DNA of 64,000 nt. Source: Metabacillus litoralis. GTDB lineage: Bacteria; Bacillota; Bacilli; Bacillales; Bacillaceae. Positions 26,576-35,058 of the stretch are shown piece by piece. The first letter of the stretch is position 1. The number at the start of each line of letters is the position of its first letter. Made by a program: the position numbers and the translations under genes. The DNA lies in contig NZ_VOQF01000001.1 of assembly GCF_007994985.1 (NCBI RefSeq), forward strand, positions 558,001-622,000, in the 5' to 3' direction. The notes under the pieces are model-generated. The model did no database searches and had not been told where the DNA came from. It saw nothing but the letters and a program-made list of their open reading frames with translations.

Positions 26576-27745
26576 CTAAATATCTTGATCATAGACAATC
26601 CACTGAGAACCATTTATTTCATTTGAATAATGAAGGATCTTTTCCATCACTCGAGAAGATTCTTCACCACTTAACTTTACCGGTTGATAATTGTTTCTAG
26701 TAGAAACTGATGAAATCGAATAAGGAATAATATTTATCTCTTTTTTATCTGTCAAAATCCCATCCTTTATATGGAAAGTCTGTTGAAATACAAATGTATC
26801 TTTATCACTTGGATTTCTATTTCCACCAAACATAAAATTCCCTAGACTATATACGATAAACTTACCTTTATATTCCTCAATTCCTTGAATCACATGTGGA
26901 TGGTGACCTAAAATTAAATCAGCACCAGAATCAATTGTGAATTTTGCTAGCGTTTCTTGACTCACATTTGGTATATATTGCTTTTCATCTCCCCAATGAA
27001 AATGTATAATAACGATTTGTGTACCTTTCTCTTTTAATCCATCAATATCTTTTTTTATTTTCTCTCTAATGTCAGGTGTGTCCTGCCAGCCTTCATAACC
27101 AAGAGCAGCTATTTTCACATCTTTTATTGATGAAATGAATTGATCTTCATAGCCAAAATAGCCAATATTAAACGTATCTAATGCTAGCTTCGTATCTTCA
27201 TATCCTTTTTGCAAGTAATCAAACATATGGTTATTTGCTAAATTGACCGCATCAATTCCTCCAAGCTTAAGAATTTCTGCATACACTGGGTCTCCTTTAA
27301 AACGAAATGTTTTATCAGCTTTATCTGTAGAGTTTGTTAGTGTTGTTTCCAAATTTACCGATGTAAAATCATCCTCTAAAAAAAGTTGATCAATACCCTC
27401 AACGAAATACGGAAGGCCATTTTTAGAAGCTTCATCTACAAATGACCCAGAATAGGCGTAATTTTCATCTCTACCAAGTGTAAAATCACCGGCAGCACTA
27501 ATTTTAATTGATGTATTTAATGTTGCTTCATTAGACTTTACTTTTTCCAAAACACTTGTTTCTTTAGAATTATGTGTATTAACCTTAACAACTTCATTTT
27601 CTAAAATAATAAACTTATAGGTTAAAACAATCCCCACTACAAATAACACTAGTAATAAAAATCTACGAACAGACTTCTTAAGTCTACGCTTTTTCTTATT
27701 ATGTTGGGATCTGACTCTAGAATATGTCCCCTTCTTCTCATCCAT
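26576..27745 (-). CDS. CapA/PgsA-like membrane-anchored metallophosphatase-fold protein
   Basis: A 389-residue protein with a basic N-terminus, one membrane anchor (about 25-45) and an extracellular PGA_cap domain of the calcineurin-like fold. Motifs include AAGDFTLGRDENY, NLETTLTNS, VNLANNHMFDY, IIHFHWGDE and LILGHHPHVIQG, with the His/Asp/Asn residues of the family. In B. subtilis PgsA (YwtB/CapA) takes part in poly-gamma-glutamate synthesis; no other pgs gene is in this window, so a capsule role is unproven. ATG at 27745 follows AAGGAG; the frame extends further upstream to 27772. Confidence 0.8.
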   Translation of the reverse strand: MDEKKGTYSRVRSQHNKKKRRLKKSVRRFLLLVLFVVGIVLTYKFIILENEVVKVNTHNSKETSVLEKVKSNEATLNTSIKISAAGDFTLGRDENYAYSGSFVDEASKNGLPYFVEGIDQLFLEDDFTSVNLETTLTNSTDKADKTFRFKGDPVYAEILKLGGIDAVNLANNHMFDYLQKGYEDTKLALDTFNIGYFGYEDQFISSIKDVKIAALGYEGWQDTPDIREKIKKDIDGLKEKGTQIVIIHFHWGDEKQYIPNVSQETLAKFTIDSGADLILGHHPHVIQGIEEYKGKFIVYSLGNFMFGGNRNPSDKDTFVFQQTFHIKDGILTDKKEINIIPYSISSVSTRNNYQPVKLSGEESSRVMEKILHYSNEINGSQWIVYDQDI

Positions 27746-27797
27746 CTTTCTACTCCTTAAATAAACTACCAATTAATAAATAAAAATAAATTATAGC

Positions 27798-28568
27798 TTA
27801 GGAATGATTTACTAGAATTTTTTCTATTGTTTCTTGTAATCTAGGTAAATCCTCTTTCTGAATTGAGAACCTAATTATAGATTCATCTAAATCTAATGCT
27901 TCAGAAAATAAACCAGATATACCTCTGGCACGACGATCTACTTCCATAAGAATATCCATTTTTGTTTCACTTATAGGAAAAAAGATCACTTCTACTTCAT
28001 CAAACTTCTTGTAGAATGTACCTCCAGTTGGAACCAGTTCAAATTCTTGAATAAACGGTAATCTTTTTCGGATTTTATATGAAGCCGCTTCATTTTTCAC
28101 CTTTTTCATAGCAAATCCTAATCTATTAAATACTGCTAGTGTTTCATCCATTAAGTTATTTGGTAAAACAGTCACAATATCACGATCAGTTGGATCTACT
28201 GATCCTTTTATATCAATTCCAGTTTGTATCCATACTTTTGATGAACCAGCTGAAATTGGTGTATCTAGAGGTAATTTAAATTGAAACGGTATTGTTTTCG
28301 TTTCTCCAGGCATGATGATAAATGGTTCGTTTAATTTAATTGATGAAATGACAGCTTGTTTATGCACAACCCTGTCATCGTCTTCTTGCTGATAATTTGT
28401 ATTAATTGTTAAATATATTTCCTCAATTGCTTGTTCAACACTTCCTCCTGTTACTTCAACAACTCCTTCTACATCTTCCCCTACTTTTATTGATGATTGA
28501 GCTAACTTTGTATCTACCTTTGAGGAACCAATCCCTACACTTGCTAGAATTTTATTAAAAAAAGACAT
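27798..28568 (-). CDS. spo0M: sporulation-control protein Spo0M
   Basis: A 256-residue arrestin-like protein. The N-terminal MSFFNKILASVGIGSSKVDT and the following ASIKVGEDVEGVVEVTGG-type stretch, with FELVPTG in the middle, mark the SpoOM family. B. subtilis Spo0M affects stage 0 sporulation and cell division by an unclear mechanism. The ATG at 28568 has AAAGGAG at eight bases; the frame is open to 28610. It begins 13 bases after the kinase stop and is the last gene of a three-gene unit. Confidence 0.9.
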   Translation of the reverse strand: MSFFNKILASVGIGSSKVDTKLAQSSIKVGEDVEGVVEVTGGSVEQAIEEIYLTINTNYQQEDDDRVVHKQAVISSIKLNEPFIIMPGETKTIPFQFKLPLDTPISAGSSKVWIQTGIDIKGSVDPTDRDIVTVLPNNLMDETLAVFNRLGFAMKKVKNEAASYKIRKRLPFIQEFELVPTGGTFYKKFDEVEVIFFPISETKMDILMEVDRRARGISGLFSEALDLDESIIRFSIQKEDLPRLQETIEKILVNHS

Positions 28569-28581
28569 AAAAAAATCTCCT

Positions 28582-29382
28582 TTACTTGAATAGATTATTG
28601 TCAAGATCATTAATTAGTTCATTAACATGATGATATGGCTCATCTAGCTGAAGCATTTTTCTTATTAATCTTTTACTCTCTTCTTTAATAGGTAATTCTT
28701 CTTCCCAGGATCTTGATTGATGAGAAACGGGTTCATATGAAGAATATAATAAAAACAACATAAAATGTCCTAATGCATACAAATCACTTTTAAAAGAAAC
28801 CTCTCTAAACAGTCTCTTTTCTTCATTTTTGAATGCTTCCTCTTGAACTTCTGAAGCTTCATTAATTCTTTTTGCCAAACCAAAATCTATAATGAAAACA
28901 TTATTTTCAGCTTTAAGGATATTTGGGATTCTTAAGTCTCGATGAACATAGCCTTTAAGATGGATTTTCTGTACTAATTGTAATATTTTGGATAACTCTT
29001 TAAATGCTTCCGTTTCACTAAATTTCAGTCCTTCAATAAAGATTAGCTCTTCATAAGTTTTACCATGCATATATTCCATCACGATAAAGAGCTTCCCTTT
29101 ATCTTCAAATTGATCAAGTAGTGTTGGGAAAGCTTTGTCAGTCAAATCGCTTAATACCTGAGCTTCGAACAAAAAGGAATTTCTCGCAGATTCTTCGACC
29201 CTTTTATACTTCCTTAGTTGTTTAAGAACTTTAATATCATCTTTTTCATCTTTCACTAAGTAAGTAAAACCATAGCTTCCTTTACCAAGCAGCTGAAGAA
29301 TTGTGTATTTCGCACCAACAACTGCACTGGTCTTTAAAGGTTTTTCAAAAAGCTCTATTAATTTAAGATAGAGCTTTTTCAT
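28582..29382 (-). CDS. Hanks-type Ser/Thr protein kinase (YbdM-like)
   Basis: A 266-residue soluble kinase without a membrane segment. The glycine loop is GKGSYGF (34-40), the ATP lysine is Lys54 (KVLKQL), the catalytic loop HRDLRIPN is at 147-154 (Asp149) and the magnesium DFG at 166-168; all key residues are present. No extracellular PASTA domain is found, so it is not PrkC. It resembles the small B. subtilis kinase YbdM. Its ATG overlaps the stop of the preceding small gene (TAATG), and spo0M follows, so all three are likely made together. Confidence 0.85.
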   Translation of the reverse strand: MKKLYLKLIELFEKPLKTSAVVGAKYTILQLLGKGSYGFTYLVKDEKDDIKVLKQLRKYKRVEESARNSFLFEAQVLSDLTDKAFPTLLDQFEDKGKLFIVMEYMHGKTYEELIFIEGLKFSETEAFKELSKILQLVQKIHLKGYVHRDLRIPNILKAENNVFIIDFGLAKRINEASEVQEEAFKNEEKRLFREVSFKSDLYALGHFMLFLLYSSYEPVSHQSRSWEEELPIKEESKRLIRKMLQLDEPYHHVNELINDLDNNLFK

Positions 29383-29558
29383 TAACTACTGTAAGAGCTA
29401 AAAAACCCACTTGATTTATGTTTTTTCTTATAATGTTGATGTCCATATTTTGAGGGATGATGATTAGTGTATTTCCTTCTTTTAAAATCACTCGAGCTAT
29501 ATGAGCGACGGTGTGTTTGTTTATTTGTTAGTAATGATTTAAGAATTTTTTTAATCAT
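29382..29558 (-). CDS. small Ser/Tyr/His/Lys-rich protein coupled to the kinase
   Basis: A 58-residue, very basic protein: MIKKILKSLLTNKQTHRRSY, followed by SSSDFKRRKYTNHH and a tail SSGFFSSYSS. An AAGAGGT site lies before the ATG at 29558. The stop TAA shares its last base with the kinase ATG, so translation is coupled. Composition rich in Ser, Tyr, His and Lys is like that of phosphorylated spore coat proteins. It is a candidate substrate or partner of the kinase; this is inference. Confidence 0.65.
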   Translation of the reverse strand: MIKKILKSLLTNKQTHRRSYSSSDFKRRKYTNHHPSKYGHQHYKKKHKSSGFFSSYSS

Positions 29559-29675
29559 TAAAATACCTCTTTCTTTAATATGTTTACTTATAATACGGTG
29601 AAGCTTAACAAAAGTTTCAGAAATTCATATACATATTATATATTATTCAATTAAAGTTTGGGCTGATTAAAAACC

Positions 29676-30806
29676 ATGAAGAAGAAAATAATAACAACAA
29701 AGAATTCAAAAAAAGCATCACAGCAACCAACACTCAATAAAACAGATAAATTGCACCTTTATACAAGAATTGAAGAAAGTTTAAGGAAAGTAGATCCAGT
29801 CGTAATTACACAAAAAGAGAGAAAGCTTATTAGGAATATACAACGTAATACTAAACGGTTAAACAAAAATAATATCACTAGAACTAAAGCATATCTTTCA
29901 TTTTTCAAAGATCATGAAGAAATACAATGGGCTTTTTTAGCGCATATGGTTTCACGTAATGGTGGATATAATATGACCGATTTAAAAGGATCCTTGTTAG
30001 AGCGATTACTAGATGCAGAAGATAAAAAGGTATTATTTCACTTTCTTGAAAAAGCAAATGCATTGATATTCCATGATGCATTTCCACAATTATTATTGTA
30101 TAAATTCAGTTTGAAAGAACAAACATCATTATTTCACTTATTACCAGCTTTTAATGTGTCAAAATTTATGATACCTATATGGGAGGATTTCTTAAAACAC
30201 AAAAATTCTACCCTTTTAACATTTGCATTAATAACAAATGAACAACAATATATTGAAAAAAATTTAATGTCCGAAAAAACAATTAAAGAAAATATCTTAC
30301 ATTCATTATCTTACTTACTGCAGGAAAAATTAGGCTTTACTCATGTTATCTTTCCATATAAACGATATTCCTTTTTACCTAAATATTCTCTAGCTGGAAT
30401 AGAAGTTCATAACTTTAACTCTGTTGATAATCGGATTAAAATCGGGAAGCATCTTTACAATATTCTTTTTACAAAAAATCGTTATGAAACCATATTAAAA
30501 TTCGCAATAAAACATCATCATAGTGGTTCTAGGTCTGATTATTGGCCTCATATTTTTTCTAATAATGAACTGGAACATCATAAGCTTATAAGCCCAACAC
30601 TAACAAATGCTTGGGATAATATTCCTCATAGATTTCATATGAATCAAGATTGGTTTACAAAACTATCCCAGATAGAGAATTTCGAAATAGGAAGCGAGAA
30701 GCTCTTTCAGGATATAACAAAGGATATTTCAAAGGACATACATTTATTAAAAACAATAGGAAAGGTAAAAACTCTAACTTTACCTCCACAAAAAGAAAAA
30801 GGCTGA
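29676..30806 (+). CDS. DUF2515 protein (YppC-like)
   Basis: A 376-residue, mostly helical cytoplasmic protein. Segments FLAHMVSRNGGYNMTDLKGS, FHDAFPQLLLYKFS and GFTHVIFPYKRYSFLP are those I associate with B. subtilis YppC (DUF2515). Function unknown. The ribosome binding site before the ATG is weak (AGTTTGGGCTGA). It is divergent from the kinase operon and shares a terminator with yozD. In B. subtilis yppC lies near recU and ponA, so its place here differs. Confidence 0.7.
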   Translation: MKKKIITTKNSKKASQQPTLNKTDKLHLYTRIEESLRKVDPVVITQKERKLIRNIQRNTKRLNKNNITRTKAYLSFFKDHEEIQWAFLAHMVSRNGGYNMTDLKGSLLERLLDAEDKKVLFHFLEKANALIFHDAFPQLLLYKFSLKEQTSLFHLLPAFNVSKFMIPIWEDFLKHKNSTLLTFALITNEQQYIEKNLMSEKTIKENILHSLSYLLQEKLGFTHVIFPYKRYSFLPKYSLAGIEVHNFNSVDNRIKIGKHLYNILFTKNRYETILKFAIKHHHSGSRSDYWPHIFSNNELEHHKLISPTLTNAWDNIPHRFHMNQDWFTKLSQIENFEIGSEKLFQDITKDISKDIHLLKTIGKVKTLTLPPQKEKG

Positions 30807-30858
30807 TAAAGCGCTAAGGACAATTTAGTACCTCAACCTTTATCAGCCTAAGCTTTTT
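30801..30858. terminator. terminator between the DUF2515 gene and yozD
   Basis: GGCTGATAAAG and CTTTATCAGCC form an eleven-base-pair stem with a loop of 26 bases, followed by TAAGCTTTTTT. It overlaps the stop of the plus-strand gene and lies between convergent genes. Confidence 0.75.
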
Positions 30859-30864
30859 TAAAAT

Positions 30865-31056
30865 TTACTCGAATTCATCAAATTCATCGTCTTCATTGTC
30901 TTCATCAATAATGCATTTGTTAAGAAGGTAATCAAATGTGATGTCAGCCAGTTCACCTAGCTCATCCTCTCCAGGAACATACCCTCTCTTCGTGAGCTCA
31001 TTGTAAAAGAACTCCGCAATCTCCTCTGTATCAATAATCACTTCGATTTCCTTCAC
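30865..31056 (-). CDS. yozD: YozD family small protein
   Basis: A 63-residue acidic protein starting MKEIEVIIDTEEIAEFFYNE with a very acidic tail (DEDNEDDEFDEFE). Named from length, acidity and its place before yodN, as in B. subtilis. GGGGGGC lies at good spacing before the ATG. Function unknown. Confidence 0.75.
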   Translation of the reverse strand: MKEIEVIIDTEEIAEFFYNELTKRGYVPGEDELGELADITFDYLLNKCIIDEDNEDDEFDEFE

Positions 31057-31310
31057 AATATCGCCCCCCTTTTATTGTTTATGTCCTTAAAGAGGGACAT
31101 ATGTCTATTCATACAACAAAAATAAATTAACACTTTTTTATTATGTTAAAAATTCACCTTTATTAGATGAATACACACCAGTTTTAGAATAAAAAAGATT
31201 TTAAATCTTAAGTTTCAATTCGTTCTACAAAATATAGGCATATATCATAAAAATCATCATATAGATAATTTTAAGTGGACAAGCTTATATGACGAAGGGG
31301 AGTTGAAACA

Positions 31311-31505
31311 ATGTTAAGAGATAAATATCAGCAGTTTGAGGTCAATTCCAATGATGATGTAATAAAAGAGAATAAATTAATAACCTTTATTGATGGTGAG
31401 GGCTTTGATCGATTTTTACAAAATTTAATAAAAGGATTATATATAAGCATACTCTTTTTTTGTATTCCTTATTTTTGTTTTCTATTTATAACATTTATTT
31501 TATAA
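31311..31505 (+). CDS. small protein with one C-terminal membrane segment
   Basis: A 64-residue protein with a charged N-terminal half and a C-terminal hydrophobic segment (about 43-64: YISILFFCIPYFCFLFITF). AAGGGGAG at nine bases before the ATG is a strong ribosome binding site. A tail-anchored topology is likely. Family not recognised. Confidence 0.6.
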   Translation: MLRDKYQQFEVNSNDDVIKENKLITFIDGEGFDRFLQNLIKGLYISILFFCIPYFCFLFITFIL

Positions 31506-31715
31506 TGCTTTATTAATCTAAAAACACGTTACTATTCGATGAGCTGCAAATTTTTGTGCTTTACTAATTCATATAAAAAGATTATCTAACATAAATATAG
31601 CTGTGCTTTATCCTTGCTAGTTTTAATTTAAATACCAACAATGATTGCTCTGTATGCTGTGCATTGATGACTACTGACGCGACTTATAAAATATAGCTCA
31701 TCTAAAATAAAACAT

Positions 31716-32375
31716 TCAAAGATTGGGGTCTTGATATCTTTTTAAGCTTCTGATAATTAGCTGCATCATGTCTTTATAGTCTTGATCACAAAACATCTGG
31801 TATAGAGTATGGTAATCATTATACATATCAAGTAATTCATCAGTTATTTTTATATAGGGTTTTTCTTGATTTTCTTCATTTAAATAGTGAGAAAAGAATT
31901 CATCATATCGACTCTCATCTGAGAGTGTATTATTTAGATATAGCTGCTGTATAAAAGATTCTGCCTCATGTTCGCTTATGATAAGACTTATTTCATCCTC
32001 ATCAGCTTCAAGCCATTCTCCATCTGATATTCTAGTTAACTCATATGTTAGATCTTCCCAACCATCTTCTTCATAACGCCAGATTTCGGTTCTTATTCCT
32101 ACCACTTTAAAAAAAGATTTTCCATAGCCTTTCACTAGAACAATATCACCTATCTGGTAATGTACATCTATGCTGATTTTTTCTGTTTCGATAACCACTC
32201 CATCGTAATCCGAAAATAATTGAAGTGAGTTTTCGAAATATAGAACTTCACTATAGTTTACTTCATAAACATACTGATCATCGACAAAGTGAATTTTTGT
32301 GATCGTGCCAACAGTTCCATACAAAACAATCACGACAATATCCCCTAATTTAAATTTTGGTCTATTTTTTTTCAT
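31716..32375 (-). CDS. yodN: YodN family protein
   Basis: A 219-residue cytoplasmic protein. It contains two small beta-barrel-like halves, one from KFKLGDIVVIVLYGTVGTIT and one from YQIGDIVLVKGYGKSFFKV, then a helical acidic C-terminus. Named from length and its place between yozD and yozE. Function unknown. Of two ATGs the second (32375) fits the AAAGGAG spacing better; the first is at 32381. Confidence 0.8.
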   Translation of the reverse strand: MKKNRPKFKLGDIVVIVLYGTVGTITKIHFVDDQYVYEVNYSEVLYFENSLQLFSDYDGVVIETEKISIDVHYQIGDIVLVKGYGKSFFKVVGIRTEIWRYEEDGWEDLTYELTRISDGEWLEADEDEISLIISEHEAESFIQQLYLNNTLSDESRYDEFFSHYLNEENQEKPYIKITDELLDMYNDYHTLYQMFCDQDYKDMMQLIIRSLKRYQDPNL

Positions 32376-32583
32376 CTCCATCTCTCCTTTGTCGTGATTT
32401 ATAAGGATAAGATAGTATATGCTTACTTTTATATTTCGTCATGGGCATAAATTTAAACATGAAGGAAGATAGGAAGGAAACCATTCCTCATACTGCAACT
32501 CGAAAAAGCTATACAACTGTATGTCTGAAGAGTGATATAAATCTGTTTGCTAGCTCTCTCTAATAAAAAAGATTAAAAATAAA

Positions 32584-32745
32584 GGCTCTTTTCTAAAAAG
32601 ATTGTTGCTTTTAGACGTCATTATTGTTGCAAGCAGTGTGTTATCGCATAAAAGGTGCGATTTGTAGAAGAACAGATGCCTCTAGACTTTGTACAGAGTT
32701 CTTTTCATCATGAATCCTAAAAACAACAAATTTACGAAAACAGCA
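32584..32745 (+). mobile_element. family A miniature element, copy A2 (162 bp)
   Basis: Starts GGCTCTTTTCTAAAAAGATTG and ends TTTACGAAAACAGCA; exactly as long as A1. A perfect 8-bp direct repeat AAAATAAA flanks it (32576-32583 and 32746-32753). It ends within a few bases of the yozE terminator. The inner part contains TTATCGCATAAAAGGT, also seen in A1. Confidence 0.75.
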
Positions 32746-32750
32746 AAAAT

Positions 32751-32793
32751 AAAAAACAGGCGAAAAATTCAACTTCACCTGTTTAACAAAAGT
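32751..32793 (-). terminator. intrinsic terminator of yozE
   Basis: On the minus strand AAACAGGTGAA pairs with TTCGCCTGTTT (one G-U pair), followed by TTTTTT. The T run borders the right flank of element A2. Confidence 0.75.
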
Positions 32794-32821
32794 AATTCAA
32801 TTTTTTTCATCTGCAAAAACA

Positions 32822-33049
32822 TTAAATTCTTTTTAGAATTTCGTTTTCGTACCCTTCCCAAGCCTGATCAAATACTGACATACTTTTTAAATAATGGCCA
32901 TTCATTTCTAAATATGTGCTAAGCTCTTCGTAATTGTCTGTATTTCTAGGGAAGCTATGATCTAGATACGCTTCATTAGCAAATTGTGATATGTCATCTT
33001 TCGGCTTAGGATGGCGAAATTTCATTAAAAAGTGATAAAAGGATTTCAT
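32822..33049 (-). CDS. yozE: YozE family SAM-like protein
   Basis: A 75-residue protein with the YozE SAM-like fold: MKSFYHFLMKFRHPKPKDD, then FANEAYLDHSFPR and NGHYLKSMSVFDQAW. Length equals B. subtilis YozE within a residue. The ATG at 33049 has GGGGGAA; the frame is open to 33079. Function unknown. Its terminator follows directly. Confidence 0.88.
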   Translation of the reverse strand: MKSFYHFLMKFRHPKPKDDISQFANEAYLDHSFPRNTDNYEELSTYLEMNGHYLKSMSVFDQAWEGYENEILKRI

Positions 33050-33124
33050 CGTTATTCCCCCATCGACAAGATTTTTCAATTATAGCTTGTAAATGATCAG
33101 AATGAAACCCTTTATTTTTAGAAA

Positions 33125-34114
33125 TTAAATAGGTGCTTTCTCAAAATTAAAATCAATCTCGAAACCTAAGTCTTCAAGCATTTTATGATCTGCAGTACCT
33201 TCTTGTCCAGGAGTAGTTAAATAATCTCCAATAAATATAGAATTCGCAGCATATAAACCTAATGGTTGAAGGGTTCTTAGATTCACTTCTCTTCCACCTG
33301 AAATTCTTATTTCCTTCGTAGGGTTAATAAACCGGAATAATGCAAGTACTTTTAAGCAATACATAGGATTCAAATCATCGGTACCTTCTAGTGGTGTTCC
33401 ATCTATTGCATGAAGAAAGTTGACCGGGATAGAGTCCGCGTCTAATTCTCTTAAACTAAACGCCATATTTATTACATCATGTAAACTTTCTCCCATCCCG
33501 ATAATAACCCCTGAGCATGGTGAAATACCACTTTCTTTTACAGCTTGAATTGTATTTACTCGATTTTCATATGTATGTGTAGTAGTTATTGAGGGATGAT
33601 GTTCTTTAGAAGTATTAAGATTATGATTATATCTATCTACTCCAGCTTCTTTTAATCTTTTCGCTTGCTCTGGTTTTAAGATACCTAAGCATGCACAAAC
33701 CTTTAGACCAAACTTATCTTTTATTTCACTTACAGCAGAAGCAACATGATCTATTTCTTTATTTGAAGGTCCTCTTCCACTCGCAACAATACAATAAGTA
33801 CCTACTTTTAGATGATGCGCTTTTTCTGCACCCTGTAATATAGATTTCTTATCCAGCATCTTATATTTTTCAATTGGAGCTTTTGAAACTATTGACTGAG
33901 AACAATAGCCACAGTTTTCAGGACATATTCCTGATTTAGTATTCATAATCATATTTAGTTTCACTTTTTTTCCATAATAATGTTTTCTAATAGTAAATGC
34001 TCCATGTAGTAATAATAACAAATCATCGTCAGAACATTGTAAAATTGATAACGCTTCATTTTCAACTAACATTTTACCTTTAATCACTTCATCAGCTAGA
34101 AGTTCCCAATTCAT
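33125..34114 (-). CDS. bioB: biotin synthase
   Basis: A 329-residue radical-SAM enzyme that inserts sulfur into dethiobiotin. The 4Fe-4S cluster cysteines are Cys64, Cys68 and Cys71 in CPENCGYC, and later motifs YNHNLNTS, GMGES and ISGGREVNLR fit BioB. The C-terminus around 260-300 holds the 2Fe-2S site Arg (RISGGRE). GGGGGGAT lies before the ATG. It stands alone: no other bio gene is in the window, whereas in B. subtilis bioB is inside a bio operon. Confidence 0.93.
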   Translation of the reverse strand: MNWELLADEVIKGKMLVENEALSILQCSDDDLLLLLHGAFTIRKHYYGKKVKLNMIMNTKSGICPENCGYCSQSIVSKAPIEKYKMLDKKSILQGAEKAHHLKVGTYCIVASGRGPSNKEIDHVASAVSEIKDKFGLKVCACLGILKPEQAKRLKEAGVDRYNHNLNTSKEHHPSITTTHTYENRVNTIQAVKESGISPCSGVIIGMGESLHDVINMAFSLRELDADSIPVNFLHAIDGTPLEGTDDLNPMYCLKVLALFRFINPTKEIRISGGREVNLRTLQPLGLYAANSIFIGDYLTTPGQEGTADHKMLEDLGFEIDFNFEKAPI

Positions 34115-34135
34115 TCTTATCCCCCCATTACATAT

Positions 34136-34164
34136 ATGGTAATGAATGGGTTAATTAATGTCAA
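34136..34164 (-). promoter_or_regulatory. candidate bioB promoter
   Basis: On the minus strand TTGACA (34159-34164), a 17-base spacer and TACCAT (34136-34141) lie just upstream of the bioB ribosome binding site. The -35 is perfect, the -10 weak. I could not make out a convincing BirA operator. Confidence 0.4.
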
Positions 34165-34204
34165 CTAAAAACAATAACAAGTTTACATAAACGTATTTAA
34201 TTTG

Positions 34205-34231
34205 AAAAAGAGCCCACTAAGGGGGCTCTTT
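34205..34231 (-). terminator. intrinsic terminator of the YjcZ-type gene
   Basis: On the minus strand AAAGAGCCC-CCTTAG-TGGGCTCTTT is followed by TT and C, eleven bases past the stop at 34242. Confidence 0.8.
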
Positions 34232-34241
34232 AGATGTACTT

Positions 34242-34367
34242 TTAGTGAATATAAGCTGCGCCAACGATTATTAATAAGATGAAAAGAACAACAATTAGCA
34301 CAAAGCTATTTCCATACCCGCCTTGAACACCCGCATAAGGATATCCGTAATCATAATAACAATGCAT
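34242..34367 (-). CDS. YjcZ-family sporulation membrane peptide
   Basis: A 41-residue peptide: a Tyr/Gly-rich N-terminus ([20 protein letters not shown]) and a C-terminal membrane segment [20 protein letters not shown], the signature of the YjcZ family of tiny sporulation proteins. GGGGAGTG precedes the ATG. A terminator follows. Members are numerous in Bacillus and their role is poorly defined. Confidence 0.85.
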   Translation of the reverse strand: MHCYYDYGYPYAGVQGGYGNSFVLIVVLFILLIIVGAAYIH

Positions 34368-34555
34368 AATGAGCTCACTCCCCATAACATATTTACATTT
34401 CTTTATAATTTATGTAATGGGTGGGTTGTATTGTGTATATATGTCTCGCCTATTTTTAAGAAGTTGCTATTCATATGGATTTCATATTTTAAAGCCTTTG
34501 TTAACACGATTAATAGTAAAAAGATAAAAGGACTTATTGATATCTTACAATTTTC

Positions 34556-34939
34556 TTAGTTACCAGCCTCATAAAATTCTATCCACTCACGATCAGGTCC
34601 TTTAAAAAACAAATACTTAGCCCCATTTGGCAATGTTGTAATATCATTAAAAATCAATTCAACCCCCAAGCCTACTAGTCGTTGTTTTTCTTTTTCTATT
34701 TCGTTTACATTAAATGCTATATGATGAACTTTCCCCTCCTCAGGTAAATCCGGGTTATACCCTTCAATTAATTCTACAATAATCTCTCCATTCAAGCCTA
34801 GAAACGCAAGTTTTAATTTCCCATCTGTATGTATAAATTGATCAATCAGTTCTAAATTCACCACATCTTGATAAAATTTTATCGATTTTTCGATATCTAT
34901 TATTTGTACTCCAACATGTTCAAACCCTAATACCGCCAT
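34556..34939 (-). CDS. VOC-superfamily (glyoxalase-like) protein
   Basis: A 127-residue protein with two beta-alpha-beta-beta-beta modules. Metal-site candidates are the His in FEHVGVQI, the His pair in VHHIAFNV and the Glu in EWIEFYE. It may be a lactoylglutathione-lyase or methylmalonyl-CoA epimerase relative; substrate unknown. The ATG at 34939 follows AGGGGAG. It stands alone between the YjcZ-type gene and msrAB. Confidence 0.8.
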   Translation of the reverse strand: MAVLGFEHVGVQIIDIEKSIKFYQDVVNLELIDQFIHTDGKLKLAFLGLNGEIIVELIEGYNPDLPEEGKVHHIAFNVNEIEKEKQRLVGLGVELIFNDITTLPNGAKYLFFKGPDREWIEFYEAGN

Positions 34940-35058
34940 TAAAAACACTCCCCTTTTTCTCTAACAGCTTTATCCAAAATTTAGATGTTATGTTAGCTAC
35001 ATTTTGATTCTAGAAACTTAAAGAGCTGAATCGGATCAAATAATCCAGCCCTATTTAA

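Larger units (their letters stand above)
32376..32821. other. intergenic region holding element A2
   Basis: Upstream of yodN, 446 bases hold the yodN promoter region, the 162-bp element A2 with its 8-bp flanking repeats, and the yozE terminator. No ORF is supported; the open frame at 32689-32922 runs through the element and the terminator. Confidence 0.6.

Noticed and set aside
34136-34200. BirA operator upstream of bioB
   Set aside because: GGTTAATTAATGTCAAC has some dyad symmetry, but not the long two-arm spacing of known BirA sites.
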